Assembly (NCBI RefSeq): GCF_003254395.2
Contig: NC_037647.1
Span: forward strand, 4,824,752-4,888,751
DNA: 64,000 nt
DNA from: Apis mellifera
Lineage: Eukaryota > Arthropoda > Insecta > Hymenoptera > Apidae
Direction of reading: 5' to 3'
The position numbers and the translations under genes are program-made. The notes beneath the pieces are model-generated. The model made no database searches. It was not told where the DNA came from and saw nothing but the letters and a program-made list of their open reading frames with translations. Below, one piece after another: positions 24,290 through 36,862 of the stretch. Within the stretch, counting starts at the first letter, position 1. Each line of letters opens with the position of its first letter.

Positions 24290-25318
24290 TATATAACAAA
24301 ATCTTAAAAATAGTTTAATCTCAATGTTTATAATAAATATATTATATATTATATTAATAAATATATAATGTATTATAATAAATATATTTATTATAAAAAA
24401 ATTTAGAAAAATTCATTATAATTATTATAATCTAAATTATAATAAATTATAAATTAATAAATTAAACAAATAATATATAAAATAAAAGAAAATGATTATA
24501 TATCTATTTTATTCATAATATTTTTTTCATAATATATTTGTATTATATAAATATACAATGAATATCATAGCCACAAAAAATGTGTCAAACTTAGTATTAT
24601 TCTAAATATTCATAATAATCGATTTTAACAATTTTGTCAATGTATTGATACAATATATTGTTAGTTATACATGATTAAAAAAAGTAAATAAAGAAAAAGA
24701 AATGAAATTTCAATTTCAATATCTAGAATCTCATAACATTTTTGTTACTTTTACAAATTTACAATTACCTATTATACTGTACTTATATCTAATATTTATT
24801 TTCAGTTTATTATTTTGATATTGAAATATTACATTTTTGTGTAAAATAGATTTCTTAATAGATCTTTAACATAAATGTCAAGAAAATTCATTTTCTGACT
24901 TGAAATTAATGCAAATTATTTTATACAAATATTCTTAGATATTCAAATTCAATTATTTAAAAAAAATCAGTATAGTATATATTCAATACTTATATATATT
25001 AGGAAATAGTGTAAGGAAAAGTTTCAATTCATTTTAAATAATAAAAGATATAAATATAACAAATTAGATTTTATAAGTTAAATATTTAAAAATTTAATTA
25101 TGATATTTATTATGTAAATATTGAAAATTATTTAGTTTTGAATATATACAATACATTTATTTTGAACATTTTATAATTTCATATACTCAATGTAGAGTCT
25201 TTGGTTATAAATTTTTTCTTAAAACAAAGGAGACTTTTGATAGACTATCTTGCATTATATGGATGAACAGCACCATTTTTCACACGAGAAAAATCTTTTA
25301 CACTTTCTTAATGTAAAC
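23151..25318. other. Intergenic region between YTHDF and Mff
   Basis: A+T-rich sequence with TA microsatellites (for example 24235-24295). The right end, about 24850-25318, is probably the Mff 3' UTR. No gene is visible. Confidence 0.6.
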
Positions 25319-26645
25319 TCAGTTTCTTGTTAACCATGAAAAAGCTTTAAGAATTAAATATGTTAATGTTAATGCATATAAAATTTTTTCTCTTTGTTGA
25401 CGTTGCAACATTTCAAGTTCAATAGCCATTACTCGACGATTTAATTTCCCTACTTGTCGACGTAAGTGTTGTATCTCTTCACTAGGTGGAACAGAAACAT
25501 TAAGTGCATTATATGAAGCTGTCTGTTCTCTAGAAAAAAAAAATTACATGTTTTTATAAAAGTACAAAATATATAGTATAAACTCATAACTTTTAATATT
25601 TTATGCTAAAATTAATTTTAGTATAAATAAGAAGGAGAAATGTATGTAAATTCCTTTTATATATTTGTATTAGTATAAATTTAGCAAATAACTTATATCT
25701 TTAAAAATAATAGAAATAATTGAAATGATCAATGTTATATATCTATTCTGTATATATAATATTATATAGTACTATATAGTATATATAATATAGTATAGTA
25801 TATATATTTTATATTAGATTACAAAATATTAATTATTTTTTATATAATTATTACCTAGCATGCCTAACTATTTGTGTTTCTGTAGGATATTGTCCATGTG
25901 ATCTAGAGACTAAAGAATCCTTAGTTTCAGTTGAATAGGAATTTGGTTCCTCTTCATCAACTGCCGGAAAATAATGATTATCCAATGTCAAAATCCTTGG
26001 TGGAGTCTATCAATATAATATAAAATTTTATAATATTTATTTTATTATTTTTATCACATTATTTCAAATATTTATTATTGAGAAAATCTTTATTAAATTC
26101 AAAAATAATTTTCTTATTTGGATATATTTAAAAATTTTAAATATTTACCTGTACTCTAACCATGCCTGGTTCAGATGGTAAAACAGCATTTTCTAATGTA
26201 ATTTCTCTTGGTGGTGCTCTAGTTCCAATATGTTGTTCTTGTCCTATGTTTAATGAATTATTTTTGTTTATTTTTTTATAATTAATCATTTTAATTATAA
26301 AAAATAAAAAATACTTTAAATAAAAAAATAATTTAATTATAAAAATTAATATGTAAATATATTTATAAATATATATGTATAAAACATTAAATAAACATTA
26401 ATAAACATTAAATATTTACCAACAACTAAAATTCTATCTGGAACATGCATTTCAAATTTTTCTCCTGCAACTATTTGATTCCAACTAGAACCATTTGTAC
26501 CATTTATTTCTTCATCTGTATAATCGCCACTCACACGAATACTTTTTGGTACACGCATTCTTTTATTAATATCCAAAGTAAAATTTGGGTCATAAAAATT
26601 GTCAGCTTCCCCATTGAAAACAGTAGGACTATGTGTTTTTGACAT
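25319..26645 (-). CDS. Mff: Mitochondrial fission factor (Mff / Tango11)
   Basis: This tail-anchored outer-membrane receptor recruits the dynamin Drp1 to mitochondria and peroxisomes for fission. Minus-strand coding exons are 26645-26420, 26243-26149, 26006-25855 and 25529-25319, giving 227 residues. Recognisable segments are INKRMRVPKSIRV and FEMHVPDRILVV (the repeated Mff N-terminal motifs, about 27-40 and 63-74), RAPPREITLENAVLP and TPPRILTLDN. A coiled coil of about 40 residues follows (EEIQHLRRQVGKLNRR). The protein ends in a hydrophobic C-terminal anchor (YALTLTYLILKAFSWL) and a short basic end (TRN). A non-coding first exon probably ends with a donor at 27132-27133. The leader lies head to head with DNA polymerase alpha. 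Confidence 0.93.
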
Positions 26646-27428
26646 TATAACTAAAATAATTAAAAATAAAATTTATAACTGTATCTCTTTATATTTTTTA
26701 TTGAAATTGTTATATACTGAATTATAAAAATTATTATTTAAAATAATATATATAAATAAAACAATAAATTTAGTATTTTTATCTTAAAAATTAAATTAAA
26801 ATTTAATATAAATGGAAAAATTTTATATTTATTTATTAAATACAATAGATTTATATTTTAAAAAATTAAAAAATAAGAATTATTTTTATTTTTATTAATT
26901 ATTAAGAAAATAATTATAAAATAATCCGATGAATATTTTAATAAATTATATATGTTTAGTAATTTTACTCTAGAATGAAAGAATATAATGACGACATAAA
27001 AAAAATGTGATTTAAATTTTACGTAGTATTAATAAAATAAAAATAAATATATATCGTAAATCAGATTATTAATAGTATATATTATAATAAAATATTATAT
27101 ATGCGAAAAATACTTAAAGTTTGAATAATTACCTTTCTGTAAGTTTTCGATCGTTGAACACAAATCTTTCGCACGAAGTTGACAATGTATGTTATACTTA
27201 TCTGTAAAGTTACAATCGAGATTATAATATTCTAATCGAGATAAATCGATATAGAAATATATCGATTCTAATTCCCGCCAAAATAAATATTCTGCCATTA
27301 AAACCTTAACCAGTGTTATCAATTTCTTCCATGTATTAATTTTTTATTTTATTTTTTGAAAATATTATTTTTAATATTTTATGATATTTTAATTCAATAA
27401 TTTACATTAGAATAATTTATTAGAAAAT
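26646..27428. promoter_or_regulatory. Mff leader intron and shared Mff / Pol alpha promoter
   Basis: On the minus strand a donor at 27132-27133 (AAAG followed by gtaatt) and an acceptor just before 26650 frame an intron in the Mff 5' UTR. The G+C-richer block 27134-27310 is then the non-coding first exon. Only about 120 bp remain between that exon and the Pol alpha ATG at 27429, so the two genes probably share a compact bidirectional promoter. Confidence 0.5.
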
Positions 27429-30400
27429 ATGAGTGACACTCAATGTAAGTTTTTTAGAAAATTTATAAAATTAATAAAATTTATTGTTTTAAAATTTACT
27501 TATTTAAATTCTATTCATTTATTATATTTATTTAAATATTATATAAGATTTTTAGTAACAATTTTAAAGTTATTAAAGTTGTTAAAAATCTTTCATTTAA
27601 TTTTTCATTTATTATTTTATTTAATATTTTATTATTTTAAGAGAATTTTATCAATATTAAGATTAAATATTTTAAGATTTTTATTTTTGATATAGTTTGA
27701 AATTTTATTAAATTTTATAATATATTTATGTAATATATATTTTATTAAAATATTTATTTTATATTATAATATGTGTTATAATAATTATAAATGTAGCAGG
27801 TAGAACTAAACGTCAAAAGATTGATAAAACTGGAAGATTGTCAGCTTTAGAAAAGTTAAAACAATTAAAAGGTAGTAAAAATAAATATGAAATTGATAAA
27901 TTAGAAAATGTTTATGAAGAAGTTGATGAAAAAGAATATACTAAAACTGTAATAGAAAGACAAAGTGATGATTGGATTATTGATGATGGTAATAACTTTA
28001 TATATCTATAGTAATAAATATAGCAAATTAACTTTTTATTATTATTAAAAATAAAAGAAAAAGATTATTATGAATTGTTTGTTTGTTACAAAAGGAGAAA
28101 GTGGTTATATTGAAGATGGTAGAGAAATTTTTGATGATGATTTGGATGATGAAAGTATACAAGAAGCAAGAAAACATAAAATCACAGGTCCTAAAAAAAA
28201 CAAGAAAGATAATATTAAAATAAAAGGAAATATTCAAAATATGTTAATGAATATGTCTTCTAAAAAGAAATATGATGCTAAATTGGATGATGATAACATT
28301 TTAGGAGATTTAATGTCTGAATTGAAAAAAGATAATAGCCCAGAAATGTCAAAATTGAGAACTGTTAGAAATAAATTTTGTACTGCATCTAAATTAAATG
28401 AAAAGTAATATTTTTTATATTATTTTTAATATATATATTTATTTACATATAATTAATATTATATTAATAAATTATAATTTTAGAAATATTCATGACAAAA
28501 CAAAGTTACAATCAACTTCAGAATGTGAACAAATACAATCTGATGATAATAATGATTTAGTCATTTTTGACAAATCAAAAAATGTAAACTTACAGCATAT
28601 AAAATTAAATTGTCAAATGGAAAATGTTATTTCAGATCAAAGTAATAGTCAAATAATTATAGATGATGAAATCACAAGTGCTTCAAATACAACATTAGAT
28701 ATACATTTAAAACAAGATATTAAAAACTCAAGTAATAGTCAAATAATTGAAACAGAAAATGAAGATCTTAGCCAATTTATTGGAGATGTAAGTCTTTTTA
28801 TTTAATAATATTTTAAAATAAGATTTAAAATATATTTCATTTATTACAGTTCTGTACAGATTTTACAAATGACAATGTTGATTACAATGAAAAATCAATA
28901 TCATCTATCAACGAAGAAAATAAAAAACATAAATTAAGTATTCAAACAAAAAATAAAAATATTGAAGAAGAAAATTTTGATAAAATATTAGATATTGAAT
29001 TCACAACACAAATATCAAATATCGAAGTAACTACTACAAATACTAATACTACAGAATTGCCTTTGCCACTTTTAACTAATGTAAATAAAGAAGAAGTATT
29101 TAGATTTTATTGGTGGGATGCATATGAAGATCCATACAAACAGCCTGGAGTTGTATATTTATTGGGAAAAGTTTTTGTACCATCTATAAAAGAATATTGC
29201 TCCTGTTGTTTAACAGTAAAGAATATTCCACGAAGAATTTATCTTCTTCCTAGAGTATATGTATGTATATTTTTTAGTATATGCATATATATAATATTAA
29301 TTCGTGAGATTAAAGAATAAATTACAAAAATCAAAATAAATATAAAACACATCAGCAAAAATATTTTATTAAATTATAAACAATTTAAATTATGAGCGTC
29401 ACATTCATTTTACTAATATTTTTGCATATTAATTTTTCTATTTATTTTAGTTTCTAGAATTATTTTTGTTTTAATACTTTGTATCATATATTATATAGTT
29501 TTTTATTATTTACATATATTACCTATTATTTTTTTTTAATTTATTAAATTAATTATAATAATGCAAATTTTAGATAAAAACATCTTTTAAAGATAATAAT
29601 GAAGAAGAACAATTAAATACAATGGAAGATGTATATAAGGAATTTAATCAATTTGCAAATAAATTAGGAATAAAAGAATTTCGAAGTAGCAAAGTCTCAA
29701 AACATTATGCTTTTGAGCAAGAAGGTACTCCAGCAATATCTGATTATTTGGAAGTAAGATATGCGGCGCATTATCCACCTATGCCTTCTGATTATTCTGG
29801 ACCGTCAATAGAGCGTGTTTTTGGAACAACTGTAAATGCTTTAGAATTACTTTTAATAGAAAGAAATATTAAAGGTCCATGTTGGCTAGAAATTAAATGT
29901 CCATTACCTAGTAATATACAAACTAGTTGGTGCAAAATAAAGGTATAACAATTTTATTCATTGAAATTTATTATTATTATTATTAATAAATATTAAAGCA
30001 TTAATAATATATATAGGTAAATTGCATGAAGATGGAAAATATATCCGTTTTCTCTGAATTTCAAACATTACCACCATTAGTAATAACAACTTTAAATATA
30101 CGAACATCTCTAAATGTTAAATTACAACAAAATGAAATAGTCATGGTTGCAATACTTATACATCACAAGTATCATATTGATAAAGAACCACCAAAACCAC
30201 CATTTCAACAACATTTTTGTTGTATGTATTTTTATATACTTTTTTGAATTGAATATTCTATATATTTATTACTTTTTAATATGATTCATTTTGACATTAT
30301 TTCATATAGTAATTACACATCCACATGATGTACCTTGGCCAAGACAAGCACGAGAAATGCTTTCTAACATTTCTTATACCAAAGTAATGAAATTTGAAAC

Positions 30401-33400
30401 AGAAACAGATTTACTTGAAGAATTATTAAAAATAATAAATAGTGCAGATCCAGATTTATTAATTGGATATGATTGTGGTTTTCAATTTGATATTTTAATG
30501 CATAGAATGATTACATTAAAAGTTTCAAATTGGAGTAGACTTGGAAGACTAAGACGTTCAACACCTCCTTTGATAAGAGTATAGTATATATGTATATACT
30601 ATATATTATTATATATATTATATATATGTACTATATATAATATTTATATATATTATATAAATAAAATGTATATATTATAAAATTAAAGAAATATATTTTA
30701 GGGAAAAATAAATTTAAATCAAGTATTAGCTGGTCGACCCATTTGTGATATACAAGTATCAGCTAAAGAGTTAAATCTCAAAGTTAGAAGTTATGATTTG
30801 CAATCTCTTTGTACATCGGTAAATATTTGAAATTAATTTATGAAATTCTCTAATATTTAAAAAATTAAATTATAATTATTTTAATAGGTATTGAAGAAAA
30901 AGGAAAATGAATGCAAAGAAATAAAACCTGGTGAATGTGCTGCATTTTATGATACTTCAAATAAAATAGATAATTTAATTAAAATAACATTGACAGAAGC
31001 ATTATATATCTTATCTATTGTTTTTGATCTCAATATTCTTCCACTTGCTTTACAAATTACATCTATTGCTGGTATATATGTTAAAAATATATATAAATGT
31101 TAAAAATAATAATTTTTTTACTTAATATATATTTATTTTATTTATATAGGAAATGTTATATCAAGAACATTAACAGCAGGCCGTGCAGAAAGAAATGAAT
31201 ATTTATTATTACATGCATTTCATCTAAAAAATTATATAACACCTGATAAACGCATTATGAAAAAAGGAAAAGATAATGAAGGTGTATATATATATATATA
31301 TTTTTTAAAATATTTATTATTTTCTAATATATTTGTAATTTATTTATAATCACTATTATTTTATATGTAGAAAATACTACTAGAAAAAAAGCAGCTTATA
31401 CTGGTGGTTTAGTTCTTGAACCAAAAAAAGGATTTTATGATAAACTTATTTTATTAATGGATTTTAATTCTTTATATCCTAGTATAATTCAAGAATATAA
31501 TTTATGTTTTACTACTGTTCCTGGAGCTGCATATGCTGATTATGGGGTAAATTTATTTATTATTATGAATTAAAAACAATCAATTTGAATCATTTCATTT
31601 ATGAGTGTGTATGTACAGAATTTATCAATTCCTGAGTCAAATTTAGAATCTGGAATAATTCCAACAGAAATTCGTAAATTAGTCGAAAGTAGAGGAGAAG
31701 TAAAGAAATTAATGAAAGCAACAAATATTTCACCTGAATTAAAGATGCAATATAATATTAGACAGCTGGCTTTAAAACTTACAGCAAATTCTATGTATGG
31801 TTGTTTAGGTGCAACTCATTGTAGATTTTATGCAAAAGGACTTGCTGCCATGGTTACAGGTAAAGTATGAATTAAAATATAATTTTATTTATTGAAAATT
31901 TATATATAAAATATTAAATATGTCTACAGCAAAAGGTCGAGAAATTTTACAACATACAAAAAGTCTTGTTGAAAAATTAAATTATGAAGTTATATATGGA
32001 GATACCGATTCTATAATGATAAATACAAATTTATTAGATTATGAAGAAGTTTTTTCTGTTGGAAAAAAAGTAAATATTATATGAATAATATAATGTATAA
32101 TAATATATAAAATAATTATTAAATAATATAAAAAATAAATTATTTATAGATTAAACAAGAAGTCAACAAATTATATAAACGAGTAGAACTAGATATTGAT
32201 GGAGTTTTTCGTTATTTATTGCTTTTACAAAAGAAAAAATATGCTGCAGTTATAATGACAAAATTACCTAATGGACAAATAGAATTAACACAAGAACATA
32301 AAGGTCTTGACATTGTAAGAAGAGATTGGTGTCAATTAGCTTGTGATACTGGAAAGTAAGTAAAATATAAATAATAATTTTTTAAACAAAATCTTAAACC
32401 ATATCTAATATTATTTATAATAATGATCGCTTATAGAAAAATTTTGGATCATCTTCTTTCTAATCAACCATGTGAAGATCGAATAGAACAAATTTTTATG
32501 ATATTACATGATGTTGCACAAAATGTTCGAGAAAATCAAATTTCCTTATCATCTTTGGTCATTACAAAACAATTATCTAAAAATCCAAATGAATATCCAG
32601 ATACTAAACAAGCTCACGTTCAAGTAGCTTTACGATTAAACAAAGAAGGAGGTAGAATGTGGAAAACTGGAGATACTGTTCCTTATATTATATGTGACGT
32701 TCGTATTTATTAATTTATTTCATCATTTCATTTTTATGTTATATGTATGTATGTATTATTATAAACATTATAAAATATATAGTTATTTTTTTATTAGGAT
32801 GGAACTGAAAAATCTGCAACTGAAAGAGCATATCATATTGATGAATATAAAAAGAATGATTTTTTAAAAATAGATGTTAATTATTATTTATTAAATCAAA
32901 TTTTTCCTATTGTTTTACGAATTTGTGATCCAATTGAAGGGTTTGATGATGTTTTATTAGCTAAATGTCTCGGTAAAATTTTAGTTGATATCAATTATAA
33001 AATTATATATAAATTATTAAATATCATAAATAAAATTTTGTTGATAGGTGTGGATAATATTTATAAATCTAAAAGAATGATACACGAAGAATATAGTGAT
33101 ATACCATTAACAGATGAAGATAAATTTAAGTATTGTCTTCCTTTGAAATTTAATTGTAAAGATGAGAAATGTCAATCAGAAATTATACTTAAAAATATTA
33201 TAATCGAAACAGTAAATCAATACAAGCATTTTTCTCTTTTATATATATATATATATATTTTTTTTTTTATTTATTTGTTATTTATTAAAATTTTATAGTC
33301 TACAGGAAATCAATTATCACTTGCTTCCTGTTCAAATCCAGATTGTAAAATACCACCATGGACGTATGTTCATATAATACAAAATGCAATGACTCTTGCT

Positions 33401-33558
33401 GTACGAAAAGCAGTTAGTGAGTATTATGAAGGATGGTTAGAATGTGAAAATCCAATTTGTGGTAAACAAACACAAATATTACCATTAGGATTTGATTCAA
33501 CATATCCAACTTGTAGGAAATGTAAAGATGGTGAATTACATAGAGTTGTAAGTTGAAA

Positions 33559-33638
<80 letters not shown>

Positions 33639-33641
33639 TTT

Positions 33642-33696
<55 letters not shown>

Positions 33697-34113
33697 ACAT
33701 TTTACAATATTTTAAATATATTAAAATTAATTATTATTTAAAGTTTACAGATACAAAACTTTATAATCAAATGTATTTTTATTTCCATCTTTTTAATGTG
33801 AGTCAATCAAAATATAAAAGCAAGTATTTATGTTTTTTATCTTTTTTAATTAGAAAAAATAATAAAATTATTATATAATTTAAAAATGAATTTATTTTTA
33901 GATTTGTTATCTCAGTATCCACAAGGCATGAGAGAAGCATATGATTCTTTAAAAGAAACAATGGAAAAGATGTTAAGAAGAAATGCATTTTCTGTTGTAT
34001 GTTTAGATACAATTTTTTTAAATATTGATGAACAATCAAAAACACCAAGTTTATATGCAGATATTATAGAAATATCAGATGAATCAGATAATGAAATGGT
34101 AAATAATATTTAA
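27429..34113 (+). CDS. DNApol-alpha180: DNA polymerase alpha catalytic subunit (POLA1)
   Basis: This B-family polymerase extends primase RNA primers during replication. I resolve 21 coding exons: 27429-27444, 27797-27988, 28095-28404, 28484-28787, 28850-29260, 29574-29942, 30017-30221, 30310-30578, 30702-30818, 30888-31071, 31150-31281, 31371-31546, 31619-31859, 31930-32069, 32150-32355, 32437-32698, 32798-32972, 33048-33211, 33299-33547, 33744-33797 and 33916-34113. They give 1,457 residues, close to human (1,462). Catalytic motifs are DFNSLYPSII (D867), KLTANSMYGCLG (about 948-959) and YGDTDSIM (D1000, D1002). The N-terminal EDGREIFDDDL, a degenerate exonuclease region and two C-terminal zinc modules (FNCKDEKC with CSNPDC; CENPIC with CRKC) are present. 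Exon 5's end and exon 21's start have alternatives. The introns are short. Confidence 0.95.
29335..29485. repeat. MITE-like inverted-repeat element, copy C (Pol alpha intron 5)
   Basis: This shorter, more diverged copy of the element at 3590-3895 and 5410-5700 lies in the Pol alpha intron 29261-29573. Shared blocks are ATTAAATTATAAACAATTTAAAT (about 29368-29390, one mismatch to copies A and B) and AATATTTTT, ATTAATTTTT and TTCTAGAAT (29452-29460, compare 3849-3857 in copy A). No coding capacity is present. Confidence 0.45.
33555..33695. repeat. Long (TA)n microsatellite in Pol alpha intron 19
   Basis: This is about 140 bp of TA dinucleotide repeat with short T interruptions, filling most of the intron 33548-33743. 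It is probably highly polymorphic and prone to assembly length error. Confidence 0.85.
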
Positions 34114-34793
34114 AAAAAATATTTTTTTAATTTACTACAATAACAAAATAAGATAAAAAATATTTGCTACTGATTTGATATAATTTAAATTTTTTTGTTT
34201 CAGTAAAATTAATTTAATAATTTTTTTCTAAGTATATTTAAATATATTTTATCAAAAAAAATTTTTTTTTTATGTTTGATACAAATAAAAAACGCTAATG
34301 TTATAAATAGCAATATAAAATAACTTTTACTTACTATAAATAGTCTTTATGCTTGTATTAATGAAAGTAATAATTTCTAGCAATTAATTTTTGATATATT
34401 TTAAGATCATATTATATTTTTAGATGATCTATAACAATTTTAATAAAATGAATAATGAATACGAATTTGTATAAATGAAAATTCATCAAACATTATACAA
34501 ATTCATGAGAACATGCTTACTCAATCTCATATAAAATTTATATTCAATTTGTGTTCATATATTCCATTTTAAGTATAGTTTAAGTTTTAAATTTTTTCAA
34601 TTGTAATTAAAATGTTATTGAACATTAATTTATTTAATTTGAAAAAATCTTAATAAAAAAAAAAGATTAGAGAATTAATATTAATTTTAAATAGAAATTG
34701 ACAGTTTAAAATTTATTAATTAATTTATTAATAAGTTGGCTTAATGGCACATTAGGGATCATTACTATCTCTTAGAAATATATTCCACATAAA
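34114..34793. other. Convergent 3' region, Pol alpha and GS1-like
   Basis: The 3' ends of two converging genes meet here. The sequence is A+T-rich with no coding frame and no recognised RNA gene. Confidence 0.6.
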
Positions 34794-36862
34794 TTATCTA
34801 TTATATGGTGGTAAACCAAATAGTTCAGGTTGAAATTCTTCAAGACTATTTAGTATTAATGTTGGATTTTCAATATAATGATTTGGTAACATTGGATCTG
34901 GAACCATAACAACTTGCATCCCAGCATTAAATGCAGCTTTTACACCATTTGGAGCATCTTCAAACACAAGACACTAAAAATATAATATTAAATTTATAAA
35001 TAATTATATTAAAAAATATATAAATTGTAACAAACCTTTGATGGATCAGGATTATCAATAAAACGTTTTGCAGCAGTTAAAAAAATATCAGGTGCTGGTT
35101 TGCCATTAATAACATCAGGATCAGAACCACCAAGAACTTTATGATTAAACAAATCAAATATATTTTTCCATCTTTGAGTTTTTAATTCAAAATTTTCTTT
35201 ATTTGAACTTGTAGCTAATGCTATTGGAATATTATTTTGTTTTAAATGTTGCAACAATTGTTCAGCACCTGTTTTTAAATAATTCTATACTTTATTTAAA
35301 ATAACATTTTATTTTATTTTATTTTAAAATAATTATATTTAAAAATTAATATTTAATAATTATATTAAAAAAAAATTTTGTTAAAAATTGTATTTAAAAA
35401 TAATTTATTTCTAAAAATTTTTTCTTAAATTTATATAAAATGTTTTTAAAAAAAGTTAAAAAAAAAAGAACTTATAAAAAATTTTTATTAAGAGAAAAGA
35501 GTTTCATGATAATAATTTTTAATCTAAATCATCGAACAAATAAAATTCTTTTCTTTAAAATTACTGCATAAATATAATCATATTAATATCTACAAGTAAC
35601 AATAATAAAAATAACTTTTGCAATAAATATAATAATTAATTTATTTTGATAATATTTATATTTATAAAGAATAATTATAATAATTTAATTCAATTTAAAA
35701 AATTTTGTATTATATTATTATTATTTTTAATATTATTATGATTTTTGTTAATACTACTAATAATCTTTTATCATAATATCTTTTTGCTTGAATTTTTTTA
35801 ATATTTAAGATTTTAATTATTTTTAGGTAGGTTTTTTAATTCATATTTAATATAAATAATTAAATCTAACAACTTTAAATTCAATCTAAATTAAATGTTA
35901 ATATTAATTAAATATTATTTCTTTTAATGTATGTTATAAACTCTTAGTTTTATTATTATTTTTAATAATTTCTAATAATTTTATAAATTACCTGGCATAA
36001 GATTTGCAGAGGGGAACAATTCCTGATATATTTTTGTTATTTTATTTTCAAATTCTTCTACTGTTATTGGTAAAGAAAACATTTCAATCAAAGCTTGTCC
36101 AACATCCTTAGATTTAAAACCCATAATTTTTGCTTTATGTTCCCATGTAAATTCTTTCCCATAGAGATTTATAACACGATTAAAGGCTTCAGTATAAAGT
36201 AGTTCTGTATCTATTAAGATTTTAATATAATTAATACAATTATTTTTTTTATAATTAATGTGTAATATAAAATTTACTTAACTTATGAACTATTGATTTA
36301 AATTGATTTATAAATATTAATTTATGAAAATTGTTGAAAATAATTTTATAATAAATGAATAATTTTTAATAAGAATATTTATATACATATTCAAAAGTAT
36401 ATATAATGTATATATAAAATTCTAATACAATTTCCCAACTCACGCATGATGAGTGTTATTTTAACCTTTTCATTGACAGTAGTACCTGCCCATAAAGATG
36501 CATGGTGTACTTTAATCTATATTCTTCATATTTCTTAATAATTGCCATTGAGATTTTATTCACTTCTATATATACATAGACAAAACAAAATTACTTTATT
36601 CTTATGAATGAATATTTACTTATTTACAGATTAGATTAGGTTTTGTCTAACTTACAAAAATATGGACTTCGTAAAATATTTATTTTTAATTATTAAATAC
36701 AAGTTTTAATTATTAATTAAATAATCCCTTTCTGTATATATTAATTCATTGGATATAAATATAATATAAGTTAGTATAAGATAATATAAATCACTTACTG
36801 AGTAATAATCCATCCATATCAAAAATACAATGTGTAACATTTTTATATTGATTTTGCGACAT
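34794..36862 (-). CDS. Gs1l: HAD-family phosphatase, GS1-like / pseudouridine-5'-phosphatase
   Basis: This haloacid-dehalogenase-superfamily phosphatase is closest to HDHD1/PUDP, which removes phosphate from pseudouridine 5'-monophosphate. Minus-strand coding exons are 36862-36799, 36210-35992, 35268-35036 and 34973-34794, giving 231 residues, normal for the family. All four HAD motifs are visible: motif I FDMDG (D15 nucleophile, D17), motif II ALATSSNK, motif III GKPAPD and motif IV VFEDAPNG. The intron after exon 1 falls inside motif I's downstream loop (LLL, then NTELLYTEAF). Many relatives have Asp where this protein has Asn in NTE. Introns 1 and 2 are 588 and 723 nt. The substrate is inferred from family membership. 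Confidence 0.9.

Noticed and set aside
27429..27695. 88-codon frame starting at the Pol alpha ATG
   Set aside because: Only the first 16 nt are coding; the rest is intron 1 read through, as shown by the homologous continuation at 27797.
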